DNA from: Erwinia mallotivora
GTDB taxonomy: Bacteria; Pseudomonadota; Gammaproteobacteria; Enterobacterales; Enterobacteriaceae
Assembly (NCBI RefSeq): GCF_000590885.1
Contig: NZ_JFHN01000020.1
Coordinates: forward strand, 1-64,000
Length of the DNA: 64,000 nt
Reading direction: 5' to 3'
Shown: positions 8,801 to 17,778 of the stretch, piece after piece
Layout: each line of letters starts with the position of its first letter
Numbering within the stretch: the stretch's first letter is position 1
Notes under the pieces: generated by a model
What the model was told of the DNA's origin: nothing
Database searches by the model: none
The model's input: only the letters and a program-made list of their open reading frames with translations
Position numbers and translations under genes: made by a program

Positions 8801-11800
8801 GGTCATCACCACCCGTGTGGCAGAAGCCATTGCTGCCATACAGCTTTATGTCAATCGTGCGCTGGCAGGGCAGGAAGATGAAGTGGATTACAGGACCAGG
8901 TCGCGCCAGTTCTTTACTGACTGGGACGTCTGTAACAAGCGCTACAGCACCTGGGCCGGGATGTCAGAACTGGTCTATTATCCGGAAAATTACATTGACC
9001 CGACGATGCGCCTTGGTCAGACCGGCATGATGGATGAAATGCTACAGTCGCTCAGCCAGAGTCAGCTGACCAGCGATACGGTAGAGGCAGCCTTCAAAAC
9101 TTATATGACCCGTTTTGAAGAGATTGCCAACCTTGATATTGTTAGTGGCTATCATGACAGCGTCAGCGATCACAGTGGCACAACATATATTATCGGATGT
9201 TCTCCGACAGGCGATTATTACTGGCGTTCGGCTGATATCAATAAAATGTCTGACGGTAAGTTACCCGCTAATGCATGGAGTGAGTGGAAAAAGATCGCTG
9301 CCGGTATTTCTCCGGTTACAAACCTGGTCCGTCCGGTTGTATTCCAGTCAAGGTTATATGTTGTCTGGGTTGAAAGCCGTGAGGTGGCGACTACGTCGGG
9401 AAATACAACATTAAAGTCTGTTGAATATTTATTGAAATATGCCCACATTCAGCATGACAGTACGTGGAGTGCTCCGGTAACCATCACGCCCGGTCAGGAT
9501 ATTCTACCACCAGCGAATGTTGCTATTACTGACACAGGCATCTACTGCGCACAGGATGCAGAGCTGGAGAAGTTATATATCTACTTTTACAAAAAAGAGC
9601 GTAGTTACAGCGATATACCCAGGAACATTGTCGGATTAAGTATTTCTGCTGACGGCAGCAGTGAAAATATCACGTCAAATGTGTCAATAGAAACGGCCGG
9701 CTATATATATCAACAACTGGATACCACCACAGACGTAAGGCTGAACACACCTTATACGGGCGGCGAAACACGGATTAGTGTATCAGGCGTAACTTCCGAT
9801 GGCGGTGGCTGGGGATACCAGCAATACACAAATATGTCTGGAAGTTCGTTGTCGAATGTCACAGCGACTGTGTCAGCAGGACATGTTGCCATTAAATTTG
9901 ATGCCACCGTCCGTATTGTTTTTAATGGATTCCCGGGAAGTCGTTCGCAGACCCAGGTAGATATGATGAAATTGAGTGGCCGTATTGGAGGGGGTTATTA
10001 TCTACCCACTTCGGTTGATGTCGGAGCCTATGCCAGCTCATACAGGTTTACAACAGAATGTGTCGTAAACAGATCCGCAAATAAAGTCTTTTTTCTGCCT
10101 GGCAATGATTATTTGGGTTTAACCATTCTGGGACCGAACCCCCGACCACAACACAGCATTTACTATGCAATCAGCAATCAAAATCCTGCTGCAAGTAATC
10201 TTGCTACGCTGGAGGCTTCAGGACTCTGGAGTGGTTCAGACAGCAGGCTCAGTAATTTAACGCAAAATATCCTGGTATGCCGAAGCAATCCTTTTCCGCA
10301 GGCCGGGTATGACTTTAAATTCTCTGATTTTGTTTATCTTGATACCAATGTGCGTCAGGAGAATGTGAAGCTTTCTGTTGCAGGTCAAACTATTACGGCC
10401 GTTACACGTCCAAAATTTTCTTTTGAAGAAACATTATTTAATTTCAGTAACCATACAGTCTATGTCCCTCTGAATATATTCAATGGTAACTCAGCCCGGA
10501 TTGATTTCACCGTAGAGGCGAATGCACCTTCGGGAGATAAACAACCACTTGGTAGAGAAGTTCTTAGTCTGACTTTGACCCGGATGACAAGAACATCAGT
10601 GCCACTAATTACACTGAATCGTACCAGTACCTATGCCCAATATTTACAGTATGGCGTTCACCGTATCAGGGTAAATACCTTATTTGCAAAACAGCTGGTT
10701 GCTCGGGCAAATTCTGGCCTTAATGCCATTCTCTCAATGGAGACTCAACAACTGCTGGAGCCAAAACTCGGCAAGGGTTTCTACGTAGATTTTGTGCTGC
10801 CGCCGTATGATGCAAAGGTTCATGGCAACAGCCCTGATTTTACCCTTAATCTCAAGCATGTCGTGGATAACAATGCTCACGTGGTGTATTCCGGTCAGCT
10901 GACCGAATCAGAATACAGTGTCAGGTTGTTTGTCCCTTTAGATGAAAAGCCGCTCAACGTAAATTATTGCGCCAAAGTTTTTCTCAGAACCAGGACAGCA
11001 GGCGACGGTAGCTGGAAAGGTCCCCACTTTCAATATACTGACAACAGTCAGACGGCTGTCAGAATTAATCCGTCGTCAGATATCAGCATGTTTAACAGCG
11101 TCACCATACTGAGTGACACCAGCGAACCGATGGATTTTAGCGGAGCCAATGCGCTTTACTTCTGGGAAATGTTTTATTACGTACCCATGATGGTCTTCAG
11201 ACGTTATCTCAGCGAAGGGAAATTTACTGAAGCAACGCAATGGATTAAATACATCTGGAGTCCGGAGGGTTACCTGCACAATGACGTTCCCGCACTCTAT
11301 CAGTGGAACGTGCGCCCGCTTCAGGAAGAGACGACCTGGCATACTAACCCACTGGACTCACTCGACCCTGATGCTGTGGCTCAGGCCGACCCGATGCACT
11401 ATAAGGTTGCTACCTTTATGTCCTGGCTCGACCTGCTGATTGCTCGTGGTGACAGTGCCTACCGCCAGCTTGAACGAGACACGCTTAATGAAGCCAAAAT
11501 GTGGTACGTCCAGGCGCTGGAGCTTCTTGGCGAGAAGCCTCATCTGCCGTCGGCAGTAAGCTGGAGCAGCCCCACGTTGCGCGATGCGGCTGATGAAACC
11601 ATCCAGACGCTGGTCCAGCAGCGGTTGTTGAGCGTGCGCCAGCAGGTTGTTTCTGGTCAACTGTTTAGCGCCAACTCGCTGACCAGTCTTTTTCTGCCAC
11701 AGCAGAATGAAAGACTGGCAGAATACTGGCAGACCCTGGCACAGCGGCTCTACAACCTGCGCCATAATCTGTCCATCGACGGTAATCCTCTGTCGCTTTC

Positions 11801-13373
11801 CATCTATGCGACACCTGCCGACCCGGCGGCGTTACTCAGCGCTGCGGTGAGAGCCTCGCAGGGTGGCACCAGCCTGCCAGCCTCTGTGATGCCTGCGTAC
11901 CGATTCCCGGTCATTCTGGAAAGCTCGCGGGCAATGGTGAGCCAGCTGAGCCAGTTCGGCACCACACTGCTTGCTATTACCGAACGTCAGGATGCCGAGG
12001 CGCTCTCTGAATTATTACAAAATCAGGGCAGTGAATTAATCCTGCAAAGTATTGCCATGCAGAGTCAACATATCGCTGAAATTGATGCCGACCGGGCCAC
12101 GTTGCAGGAGAGTCTGAGAAGCGCACAGTCGCGCCTTGACAGCTACTCCAGGCTGTATGACGAAAACATCAACACCGGCGAGAAGCGGGCGATGGATCTG
12201 TATCTGAGCTCTTCCGTCATCACCGCCAGCGCGACAGCAATGCATATGGCTGGCGCTGCGCTGGAAATGGTTCCCAATATTTATGGTATGGCGGTGGGGG
12301 GCGCGCGCTATGGTGCGCTGATCAACGCAGCAGCCCTCGGTCTTCAGATAAGCGGCGATGCCTCAAATATTACTGCTGAGCGTATCAGTCAGTCAGAAGT
12401 TTACCGCCGCCGCCGCCAGGAGTGGGAAATGCAGCGCAATGAGGCAGAGTCTGATGTGAAGCAGATTGATGCTCAACTGGAGGCGCTGGCGATACGTCAC
12501 GAAGCAGCCGTGTTGCAAAAAACATATCTGACCACGCAACAGAGCCAGATGCAGGCGCAGATGATCTTCCTTCAGAATCGTTTTACCAGTACGGCACTTT
12601 ACAACTGGTTGCGCGGCAAGCTGGCAGCCATTTACTACCAGTTTTATGACCTGACGGTTTCGCGCTGTCTGATGGCTGAAGAAGCGTACAAGTGGACGTT
12701 TAATCACGCGGCGGCCTTCATTCGTCCCGGGGCATGGCAGGGAGCCTGGGGAGGACTGATGGCCGGAGAAAACCTGATGCTCAATCTGGCTCAGATGGAG
12801 CAGGCTTATCTGCAGAGAGACGAACGACAGAAAGAGGTTACGCGGACAGTCTGTCTGTCGGAAGTCTATGCTGCGCTCTCCTCAAATGCCTTTGTTCTCG
12901 CTGATGAACTGACATCTCTGGTTACAACCAGTAAGAGCCACGCAGGTGTGACGGGGAACGGACTGACCGCCACTACAGATAAGCAGCTACAGGCAACACT
13001 GACGCTCTCAGACCTCAAGATTGGCAATGACTATCCGGCCTCGCTGGGTGCCACAAGGCGCATTAAACAAATCAGCGTCACCTTGCCAGCACTGACCGGA
13101 CCTTATCAGGATGTGCAGGCGGTCCTGAGCTACGGCGGCGATGTCGTGATGCCGCGTGGATGTGAGGCTTTAGCCGTGTCGCACGGCATTAATGACAGCG
13201 GCCAGTTTCAGTTGGACTTCAGTGATGGTCGCTGGCTGCCGTTCGAGGGGATTCCGGTAGATAATTCCGGCGTCCTTACCCTGAGCTTCCCGATGGCAGA
13301 CGATAAGCAAAAAGCGCTGTTACTTACGCTGACGGATATCATCCTGCACATTCGTTACACCATCGTCAGTTGA
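5850..13373 (+). CDS. tcdA: Tc insecticidal toxin A component (TcA, TcdA1-like)
   Basis: About 2,507 residues, essentially the length of Photorhabdus TcdA1, and collinear with it. TcA forms the pentameric, receptor-binding, membrane-injecting channel of ABC toxins. Recognisable landmarks are the N-terminal GTVxSMFSPAxYLTELYRE-type signature (here GSVASMFSPAGYL, about residue 117) and RRPDLASLSLSQ. Further on come the LVYYPENYIDPTMR segment (about 1045) and the SEPMDFSGANALYFWEMFYY segment. The C-terminal TcB-binding region contains SQSEVYRRRRQEWE, FYDLTVSRCLMAEEAYKW and the ending ILHIRYTIVS. A GTG at 5841 could start the frame, but AGGTGG at 5839-5844 is well placed for the ATG at 5850. TcA is a single polypeptide here, not split into TcaA/TcaB. 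The middle (about 1350-1600) is the least TcdA1-like part, fitting a variable receptor-binding region (inference). Confidence 0.95.
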   Translation: MYSASEILNKINKKKEGESGIKFTPESGITLPDIMMRSFSDVKELAGDSLTWGEKNFIYQQAQQELKKNKMAESRILSRANPQLSHAIKLGIRQSSMLGGYDHLFPARASNFVMPGSVASMFSPAGYLTELYRESRNLHPDTSAYHLDVRRPDLASLSLSQKNMDDELSTLSLSNELLLNNIKTNENKDYNEVTELLATWRQTGSTPYNQAYEATRQAILLQDPDFTVFSKNPAVAAKIDTASLLSIQADISPELLDILTEEITEENADSLIIKNFGEDKDVMLFQNVRYLARYYGLTDDETRSLLGLVIAGVDVDPDAQLYKSNKLVSLLNNDDGELSAILIRRTNGHNAYQFGFAELVPIDLNKYIFNFSIVDNARAGSMQVGTHGKGSRDIFNSTYYDVQRGVPISLPVNLSDEQTKKTVTINVTRLGGGYYASVNYDISSYPFSVFLLKLNKLIRLYKATGIALNDIHTVVASNNNELNINAEVLSQLFRVNASMQNYGIDAAKALVLSGSLITQTTRESHASLFTRLFNNPPLNNQMFSANGTTVNLKPDQVRDTYRTGVLKRAFKVNDTELYTLWLLAGGEQNASNFTCNINNLSSLFRVSLLAELHGLSVTELAALLSVSPYATQAIDMLSAADVARLISFVDQYTRWLKQMNWSVSDLYLMTTDRYSTTLSPDIENLLTTLKNGLANRELSGMNEAGLISAAAPFIAAAMQLDSAQIATAILTWLRQLKPQGLSSGAFLTLVVKDKRSEAETVQLVSYCQKLGQLTLFVRKAALRASELSWVVDHPTIMTEKATVVAHDIAMLRDLTLLHDVLSRCGASASEIITSLSGKADNEKNNLAVRTVASALNLDEQALSQALRQCSSYRFFYSWIHLRDALQWVDAATRLSISPGSLARLLNLMHTALTQRSGYADWLAASEIIQAGLSTQQMAQQQQVLDEALSTAASGYVIQKIAPSWVTDREKLYSWLLIDNQVSAQVITTRVAEAIAAIQLYVNRALAGQEDEVDYRTRSRQFFTDWDVCNKRYSTWAGMSELVYYPENYIDPTMRLGQTGMMDEMLQSLSQSQLTSDTVEAAFKTYMTRFEEIANLDIVSGYHDSVSDHSGTTYIIGCSPTGDYYWRSADINKMSDGKLPANAWSEWKKIAAGISPVTNLVRPVVFQSRLYVVWVESREVATTSGNTTLKSVEYLLKYAHIQHDSTWSAPVTITPGQDILPPANVAITDTGIYCAQDAELEKLYIYFYKKERSYSDIPRNIVGLSISADGSSENITSNVSIETAGYIYQQLDTTTDVRLNTPYTGGETRISVSGVTSDGGGWGYQQYTNMSGSSLSNVTATVSAGHVAIKFDATVRIVFNGFPGSRSQTQVDMMKLSGRIGGGYYLPTSVDVGAYASSYRFTTECVVNRSANKVFFLPGNDYLGLTILGPNPRPQHSIYYAISNQNPAASNLATLEASGLWSGSDSRLSNLTQNILVCRSNPFPQAGYDFKFSDFVYLDTNVRQENVKLSVAGQTITAVTRPKFSFEETLFNFSNHTVYVPLNIFNGNSARIDFTVEANAPSGDKQPLGREVLSLTLTRMTRTSVPLITLNRTSTYAQYLQYGVHRIRVNTLFAKQLVARANSGLNAILSMETQQLLEPKLGKGFYVDFVLPPYDAKVHGNSPDFTLNLKHVVDNNAHVVYSGQLTESEYSVRLFVPLDEKPLNVNYCAKVFLRTRTAGDGSWKGPHFQYTDNSQTAVRINPSSDISMFNSVTILSDTSEPMDFSGANALYFWEMFYYVPMMVFRRYLSEGKFTEATQWIKYIWSPEGYLHNDVPALYQWNVRPLQEETTWHTNPLDSLDPDAVAQADPMHYKVATFMSWLDLLIARGDSAYRQLERDTLNEAKMWYVQALELLGEKPHLPSAVSWSSPTLRDAADETIQTLVQQRLLSVRQQVVSGQLFSANSLTSLFLPQQNERLAEYWQTLAQRLYNLRHNLSIDGNPLSLSIYATPADPAALLSAAVRASQGGTSLPASVMPAYRFPVILESSRAMVSQLSQFGTTLLAITERQDAEALSELLQNQGSELILQSIAMQSQHIAEIDADRATLQESLRSAQSRLDSYSRLYDENINTGEKRAMDLYLSSSVITASATAMHMAGAALEMVPNIYGMAVGGARYGALINAAALGLQISGDASNITAERISQSEVYRRRRQEWEMQRNEAESDVKQIDAQLEALAIRHEAAVLQKTYLTTQQSQMQAQMIFLQNRFTSTALYNWLRGKLAAIYYQFYDLTVSRCLMAEEAYKWTFNHAAAFIRPGAWQGAWGGLMAGENLMLNLAQMEQAYLQRDERQKEVTRTVCLSEVYAALSSNAFVLADELTSLVTTSKSHAGVTGNGLTATTDKQLQATLTLSDLKIGNDYPASLGATRRIKQISVTLPALTGPYQDVQAVLSYGGDVVMPRGCEALAVSHGINDSGQFQLDFSDGRWLPFEGIPVDNSGVLTLSFPMADDKQKALLLTLTDIILHIRYTIVS

Positions 13374-13390
13374 CACCATTTTTGTTTTAT

Positions 13391-13412
13391 CAGGCTCCTG
13401 CAAGGGAGCCTG
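13391..13412 (+). promoter_or_regulatory. Hairpin between TcA and TcB genes
   Basis: CAGGCTCC (13391-13398) pairs with GGAGCCTG (13405-13412) around TGCAAG. It lies in the 51-base gap between the two toxin genes, just before GGGAG, the likely ribosome-binding site of TcB. It could attenuate readthrough or protect mRNA ends and so set the TcA:TcB ratio (a 5:1 assembly). The hairpin is seen; the role is inferred. Confidence 0.5.
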
Positions 13413-13424
13413 TGGGAGCTCATT

Positions 13425-16400
13425 ATGCAAAATTCAGACAGCTTAAAGCTGGAAGCACCATCGCTACCAAAGGGGGGCGGTGCGATAACTGGCCTGAAAG
13501 GCGATATTGCCCCCGCAGGACCTGACGGTGCAGCCACGCTAAGCCTGGCGCTGCCGATCTCTGCCGGAAGGGGTTATGCACCTTCGCTGACGCTCAGTTA
13601 TCACAGCAGAAACGGTAATGGCCCCTTTGGTATCGGCTGGAATATCAGCCTGCCTGCCATACGTCGTCGTATCCATAATGGCGTGCCGGAGTATGATGAA
13701 TCAGATCAATTTACCGGCCCTGATGGTGAGGTACTGGTGCCAGAGCTGACGGCGAAAGGGACCGCCAAAACCCGCACAGCGAGATCACTATCCGGCATTG
13801 ACCTGCCCGGTATCCACCGGGTGGATACGTATCGGTCACGCCTGGAAAGTGACTTCAGCCGGCTTGAACACTGGCTGCCAGAAGAGAGTACTGGCGCTGA
13901 CTTTTGGGTGATCTACAGCCCGGATGGTCAGGTCCATCTGATGGGGTACAGCCCGCAGACGCGCTTGTATGACCCTGAAAATACCGTTCGGACTGCGGTC
14001 TGGCTGTTGGCGTCCTCCGTGTCGATGACCGGCGAGCAGATTTATTATCAGTATCGTGCTGAGGATAATATCGGCTGCGAAGAGGACGAAAATACGGCAC
14101 ACCCGCACGCCACTGCACAGCGTTATCTGGTGGCGGCCTGGTACGGAAACCGCAAGGCCGGGCGTTTCTTACCGGGTACTGGCGAGGAACCTGTAGCCGG
14201 AGACTGGCTGTTTGTGGTGGTACTGGATTATGGCGAACGCGAAGCAGACTCTGCGGTAGCGACAGACTGGATCGCTCCCGGCAAGGGCAACTGGCATTGT
14301 CGCCAGGATCGATTTTCTGGCTATCAATACGGATTCGATCTGCGTACCCGTCGCCTGTGCCGTCAGGTACTGATGTATCACGCGGTAACAGCGTTGGATG
14401 GAATGGAAAAAACCGGCGATGAACCCCAACTTGTTACCCGTCTCTTGCTGGATTATGACCAGTCACCGTCGGTTACCACCCTCAAAAACGTGCGTCAGAT
14501 TGCGTATGAAGTGGACAGCAGGCAGTGTGAGATGCCGCCACTGACGTTCGACTGGCAACGCTTCACCCCCCCGCTGGCGGGTAGGGTAGAGTGGCAGCAA
14601 CGTGATGACCTGGCAAAAATGAATCTGTTGCAACCGTATCAGATGGTTGATCTGGATGGCGAAGGCGTGGCGGGTATCCTCTATCAGGATAATGGTGCCT
14701 GGTGGTATCGCGCTCCAATACGCAAACCTGATGCTGAAGCTGATGCGGTCACCTGGGATAAGGCGCGGAAGCTGCCCACCACTCCCTCCCTGCGGGGAGA
14801 TGGCATTCTGGCCGACCTGAACGGTGATGGTTATCTGGAGTGGATGGTAACGTCACCGGGCTTTGCGGGAAGTTATCACCGCACGCCAGAGCGGGACTGG
14901 CAACACTTTGCTCCACTTTCAGCATTGCCAGTGGAATATGCTCATCCGCAGATACAACTGGCAGATATTACCGGTAATGGCCTTGCGGATCTGGTACTTA
15001 TCGGACCCAAAAGCCTGAAACTTTATACCGGAAATGGCAACGGCTGGGAAAAAGCGCAGACGATCATACTGTCGCCTGACATTACGCTGCCGGTGCCAGA
15101 CTCGAACGCCCGTGTGATGGTGGCCTTCAGTGATATGGCTGGCAGCGGGCAGCAACAACTGACGGAGATACGTGCAGAAGGCGTTCGCTACTGGCCGAAT
15201 CTGGGGCATGGCCGTTTTGGCGCGCCTGTCTGCATGGCTGGTTTCAGTCAGCCTGTAGCCAGTTTCAATCCGGACCAGTTATACATGGCGGATACAGACG
15301 GTTCGGGCACCACCGATTTGATTTACACCTTCAGCGATCATCTTCTGCTGTACCGCAACCAGAGTGGTAATCACTTTGCCGAACCCTTTACCGTCCGTCT
15401 GCCGGCAGGTGTGCGCTATGACCGCACCTGTAGCCTTCAGCTGGCAGATGTACAGGGTCTGGGCATCTCAAGCCTGTTACTGACCGTTCCGCATCCGGTT
15501 CCGCGCCACTGGATATGTCACCTGTCGGACAGGAAACCATGGTTGCTGAATCAGCAGAACAATAACATGGGTGCCAGGCAAAGCCTGGATTACCGCAGCT
15601 CGGCACAGTTCTGGCTTGATCAAAAGGCGGATGCCGCAGCGGCCGGAAAACCGACGCCTGTCAGCTACCTGCCGCTGGTATTGCATACACTGTGCCGAAC
15701 CACCACTGAGGATGAAATAACCGGAAACCGTCTGGTCAGCAGGGTCAGCTACCGGCACGGCGTATGGGATGGTCTGGAGGGTGAGTTTCGCGGGTTTGGT
15801 TCGGTGGTCGTCATTGATACGGACACGGTTGCCAGTCAGGGGACGGCTGAAGAGATCACCCTGCCTGCCATCAGCCGTAACTGGTATGCCACCGGTTTGC
15901 CCGCAGTTGATCAACATCTGTCGGATGAATACTGGCGTGGCGATGTAGCCGCCTTTCCCGACTTTACTCCGCGCTTTACCACCGGTCACAGCGATGATGA
16001 GCGGGTGTACGTGCCAGATGAAAGCACCATTTTCTGGCTGAACCGTGGCGTTAAAGGTCAGCTGCTGCGCAGTGAATTATATGGTGCTGATGGCAGCCAG
16101 CAGGCGGAAGTACCTTATCTGATTAATGAAATGCGCCCCCGGGTGCGTCTGGTGGAGGCAGCAGGGGATTACCCTGTGGTCTGGACTTCCGTGGTGGAAA
16201 GCCGCAGTTGGACATACGAACGGATCAGCAGCGATCCACAGTGTAGTCAGCAGGTGCTTTTAACCAGTGATGAATACGGCCAGCCTTTGCGCAGGATAAA
16301 CATCAACTATCCGCGTCGCAGTAAGCCGCAGAGCAATCCTTATCCGGACACACTGCCTGATACCCTGTTCGCCAGCAGCTATGACCCGCAGCAACAGGTG

Positions 16401-17717
16401 CTTTATCTCTCGCTTGAGCAGAACCGCTGGCACAATCTGACCTTGCCGGAAGAGGGAATCTGGTTGCCAGGTGTGGCTGACGCCACACGTAGCGATACGT
16501 TCGTCCATACTGCCGGCGTTGCTGGCCGCGGCCTGACCCTTGAATACCTGCTGAGCAATGACAGCCTTGTTGCTGAAGGGCAGCCATATACCTTCACCGG
16601 CCAGCAGCAAATCTGGTATCTGGATGGCAGGGGCGAAGCGACGACCGACACTCCCGCTTTTCCGCCCCGGGTGGCCTTTATCGAAACGGCGGTACTGGAC
16701 GAAAAAATGGTCAGCGCCCTGTCAGCCACGCTGACTGACGATACCCTGGCAAAGGCGGGCTATAGCGCTGCGGCGTATCTTTTCCCGCGCAGGGGGGAAG
16801 CAACCGCAAGGCTTCAGACGGCCCGACGAAGCTATACAACCTATGCCGCCGCCGAACACTTTTACCTGCCTGTAAGCCAGAGGGATACCCTGCTGACGGG
16901 TGCGGTAACCGTGACGCGCGATGTGCATAACTGTGTGATAATCCGCATGCAGGATGCTGCCGGGCTGACCACCACAGCTGAGTATGACTGGCGATTTCTG
17001 ACTCCGGTCAGGGTAACGGATGTTAATGACAACGTGCATTTGATTACCCTGGATGCGCATGGTCGGGTCACCAGTCTGCGTTTCAGCGGCACGGAAGGAG
17101 GGCACCTGACAGGCTACAGTAATGCGACGATGGCGATGCCGGCTACGGCTGAAGAAGCGCTTGCGCTGAAATCGCCACTGCCGGTGGCACAATACCAGGC
17201 GTATGTGCTGGACAGTTGGATGCAACAAGGTGCTGAGAAGCAACCCCCTCATGTGGTGACGCTCTCTACCGATCGTTATGACAGCGATCCGCAGCAGCAG
17301 ATCCGTCAGCAGGTGGTGTTCAGCGACGGTTTTGGTCGTGTGCTTCAGACAGCTGCCCGGCAGTCGAATGGCGAAGCGTGGCAGCGAACAGCCAGTGGCT
17401 CACTGGCCGTCGGGCCGGATGGGGTGCCGGTCATCAGCCATACGTCGTTTCGCTGGGCGGTCTCCGGGCGTACCGAGTATGACAATAAGGGCCAGGTTGT
17501 CCGAACCTATCAGCCTTATTTCCTCAATGACTGGAAGTACATCAGTGACGACAGTGCCCGTCGCGATTTATTTGCTGACACGCATTATTATGATCCGATC
17601 GGACGTGAAAGGCAGGTGGTAACGGCCAAAGGCTGGCTGCGCAGGACGTTATTCACCCCCTGGTTTGTGGTCAGCGAGGATGAAAATGATACGGCAGCGG
17701 AAAGGAGCACTGTCTGA
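13425..17717 (+). CDS. tcdB: Tc toxin B component (TcB, TcdB/TcaC-like, SpvB domain)
   Basis: A 1,430-residue TcB. The N-terminal SpvB-type domain (about 10-330) contains GPFGIGWNISLPAIRR. FG-GAP/VCBS-like propeller blades follow (DLDGEGVAGIL, DLNGDGYLEWM, DITGNGLADLVL, DTDGSGTTDLIY; about 410-630). The mid-N/mid-C region comes next (YRHGVWDGLEGEFRGFG near 780). The C-terminus ends ...WLRRTLFTPWFVVSEDENDTAAE, as in complete TcB proteins, so it is not truncated. TcB and TcC form the cocoon that encloses and autoproteolytically releases the TcC toxic domain. Here TcB is followed by a strong terminator and unrelated genes, so any TcC partner must be encoded elsewhere. ATG start with GGGAG 7 bases upstream. 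Confidence 0.94.
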   Translation: MQNSDSLKLEAPSLPKGGGAITGLKGDIAPAGPDGAATLSLALPISAGRGYAPSLTLSYHSRNGNGPFGIGWNISLPAIRRRIHNGVPEYDESDQFTGPDGEVLVPELTAKGTAKTRTARSLSGIDLPGIHRVDTYRSRLESDFSRLEHWLPEESTGADFWVIYSPDGQVHLMGYSPQTRLYDPENTVRTAVWLLASSVSMTGEQIYYQYRAEDNIGCEEDENTAHPHATAQRYLVAAWYGNRKAGRFLPGTGEEPVAGDWLFVVVLDYGEREADSAVATDWIAPGKGNWHCRQDRFSGYQYGFDLRTRRLCRQVLMYHAVTALDGMEKTGDEPQLVTRLLLDYDQSPSVTTLKNVRQIAYEVDSRQCEMPPLTFDWQRFTPPLAGRVEWQQRDDLAKMNLLQPYQMVDLDGEGVAGILYQDNGAWWYRAPIRKPDAEADAVTWDKARKLPTTPSLRGDGILADLNGDGYLEWMVTSPGFAGSYHRTPERDWQHFAPLSALPVEYAHPQIQLADITGNGLADLVLIGPKSLKLYTGNGNGWEKAQTIILSPDITLPVPDSNARVMVAFSDMAGSGQQQLTEIRAEGVRYWPNLGHGRFGAPVCMAGFSQPVASFNPDQLYMADTDGSGTTDLIYTFSDHLLLYRNQSGNHFAEPFTVRLPAGVRYDRTCSLQLADVQGLGISSLLLTVPHPVPRHWICHLSDRKPWLLNQQNNNMGARQSLDYRSSAQFWLDQKADAAAAGKPTPVSYLPLVLHTLCRTTTEDEITGNRLVSRVSYRHGVWDGLEGEFRGFGSVVVIDTDTVASQGTAEEITLPAISRNWYATGLPAVDQHLSDEYWRGDVAAFPDFTPRFTTGHSDDERVYVPDESTIFWLNRGVKGQLLRSELYGADGSQQAEVPYLINEMRPRVRLVEAAGDYPVVWTSVVESRSWTYERISSDPQCSQQVLLTSDEYGQPLRRININYPRRSKPQSNPYPDTLPDTLFASSYDPQQQVLYLSLEQNRWHNLTLPEEGIWLPGVADATRSDTFVHTAGVAGRGLTLEYLLSNDSLVAEGQPYTFTGQQQIWYLDGRGEATTDTPAFPPRVAFIETAVLDEKMVSALSATLTDDTLAKAGYSAAAYLFPRRGEATARLQTARRSYTTYAAAEHFYLPVSQRDTLLTGAVTVTRDVHNCVIIRMQDAAGLTTTAEYDWRFLTPVRVTDVNDNVHLITLDAHGRVTSLRFSGTEGGHLTGYSNATMAMPATAEEALALKSPLPVAQYQAYVLDSWMQQGAEKQPPHVVTLSTDRYDSDPQQQIRQQVVFSDGFGRVLQTAARQSNGEAWQRTASGSLAVGPDGVPVISHTSFRWAVSGRTEYDNKGQVVRTYQPYFLNDWKYISDDSARRDLFADTHYYDPIGRERQVVTAKGWLRRTLFTPWFVVSEDENDTAAERSTV

Positions 17718-17727
17718 GAGGCTGAAG

Positions 17728-17758
17728 CAGAAATGCCGGTTGAGAACCGGCATTTCTG
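17728..17758. terminator. Bidirectional terminator between tcdB and ddc
   Basis: A perfect 14-bp stem, CAGAAATGCCGGTT (17728-17741) with AACCGGCATTTCTG (17745-17758), and a 3-base loop. It separates the convergent toxin and ddc units. Confidence 0.85.
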
Positions 17759-17778
17759 TTAACAATGGGGCAGAGATA

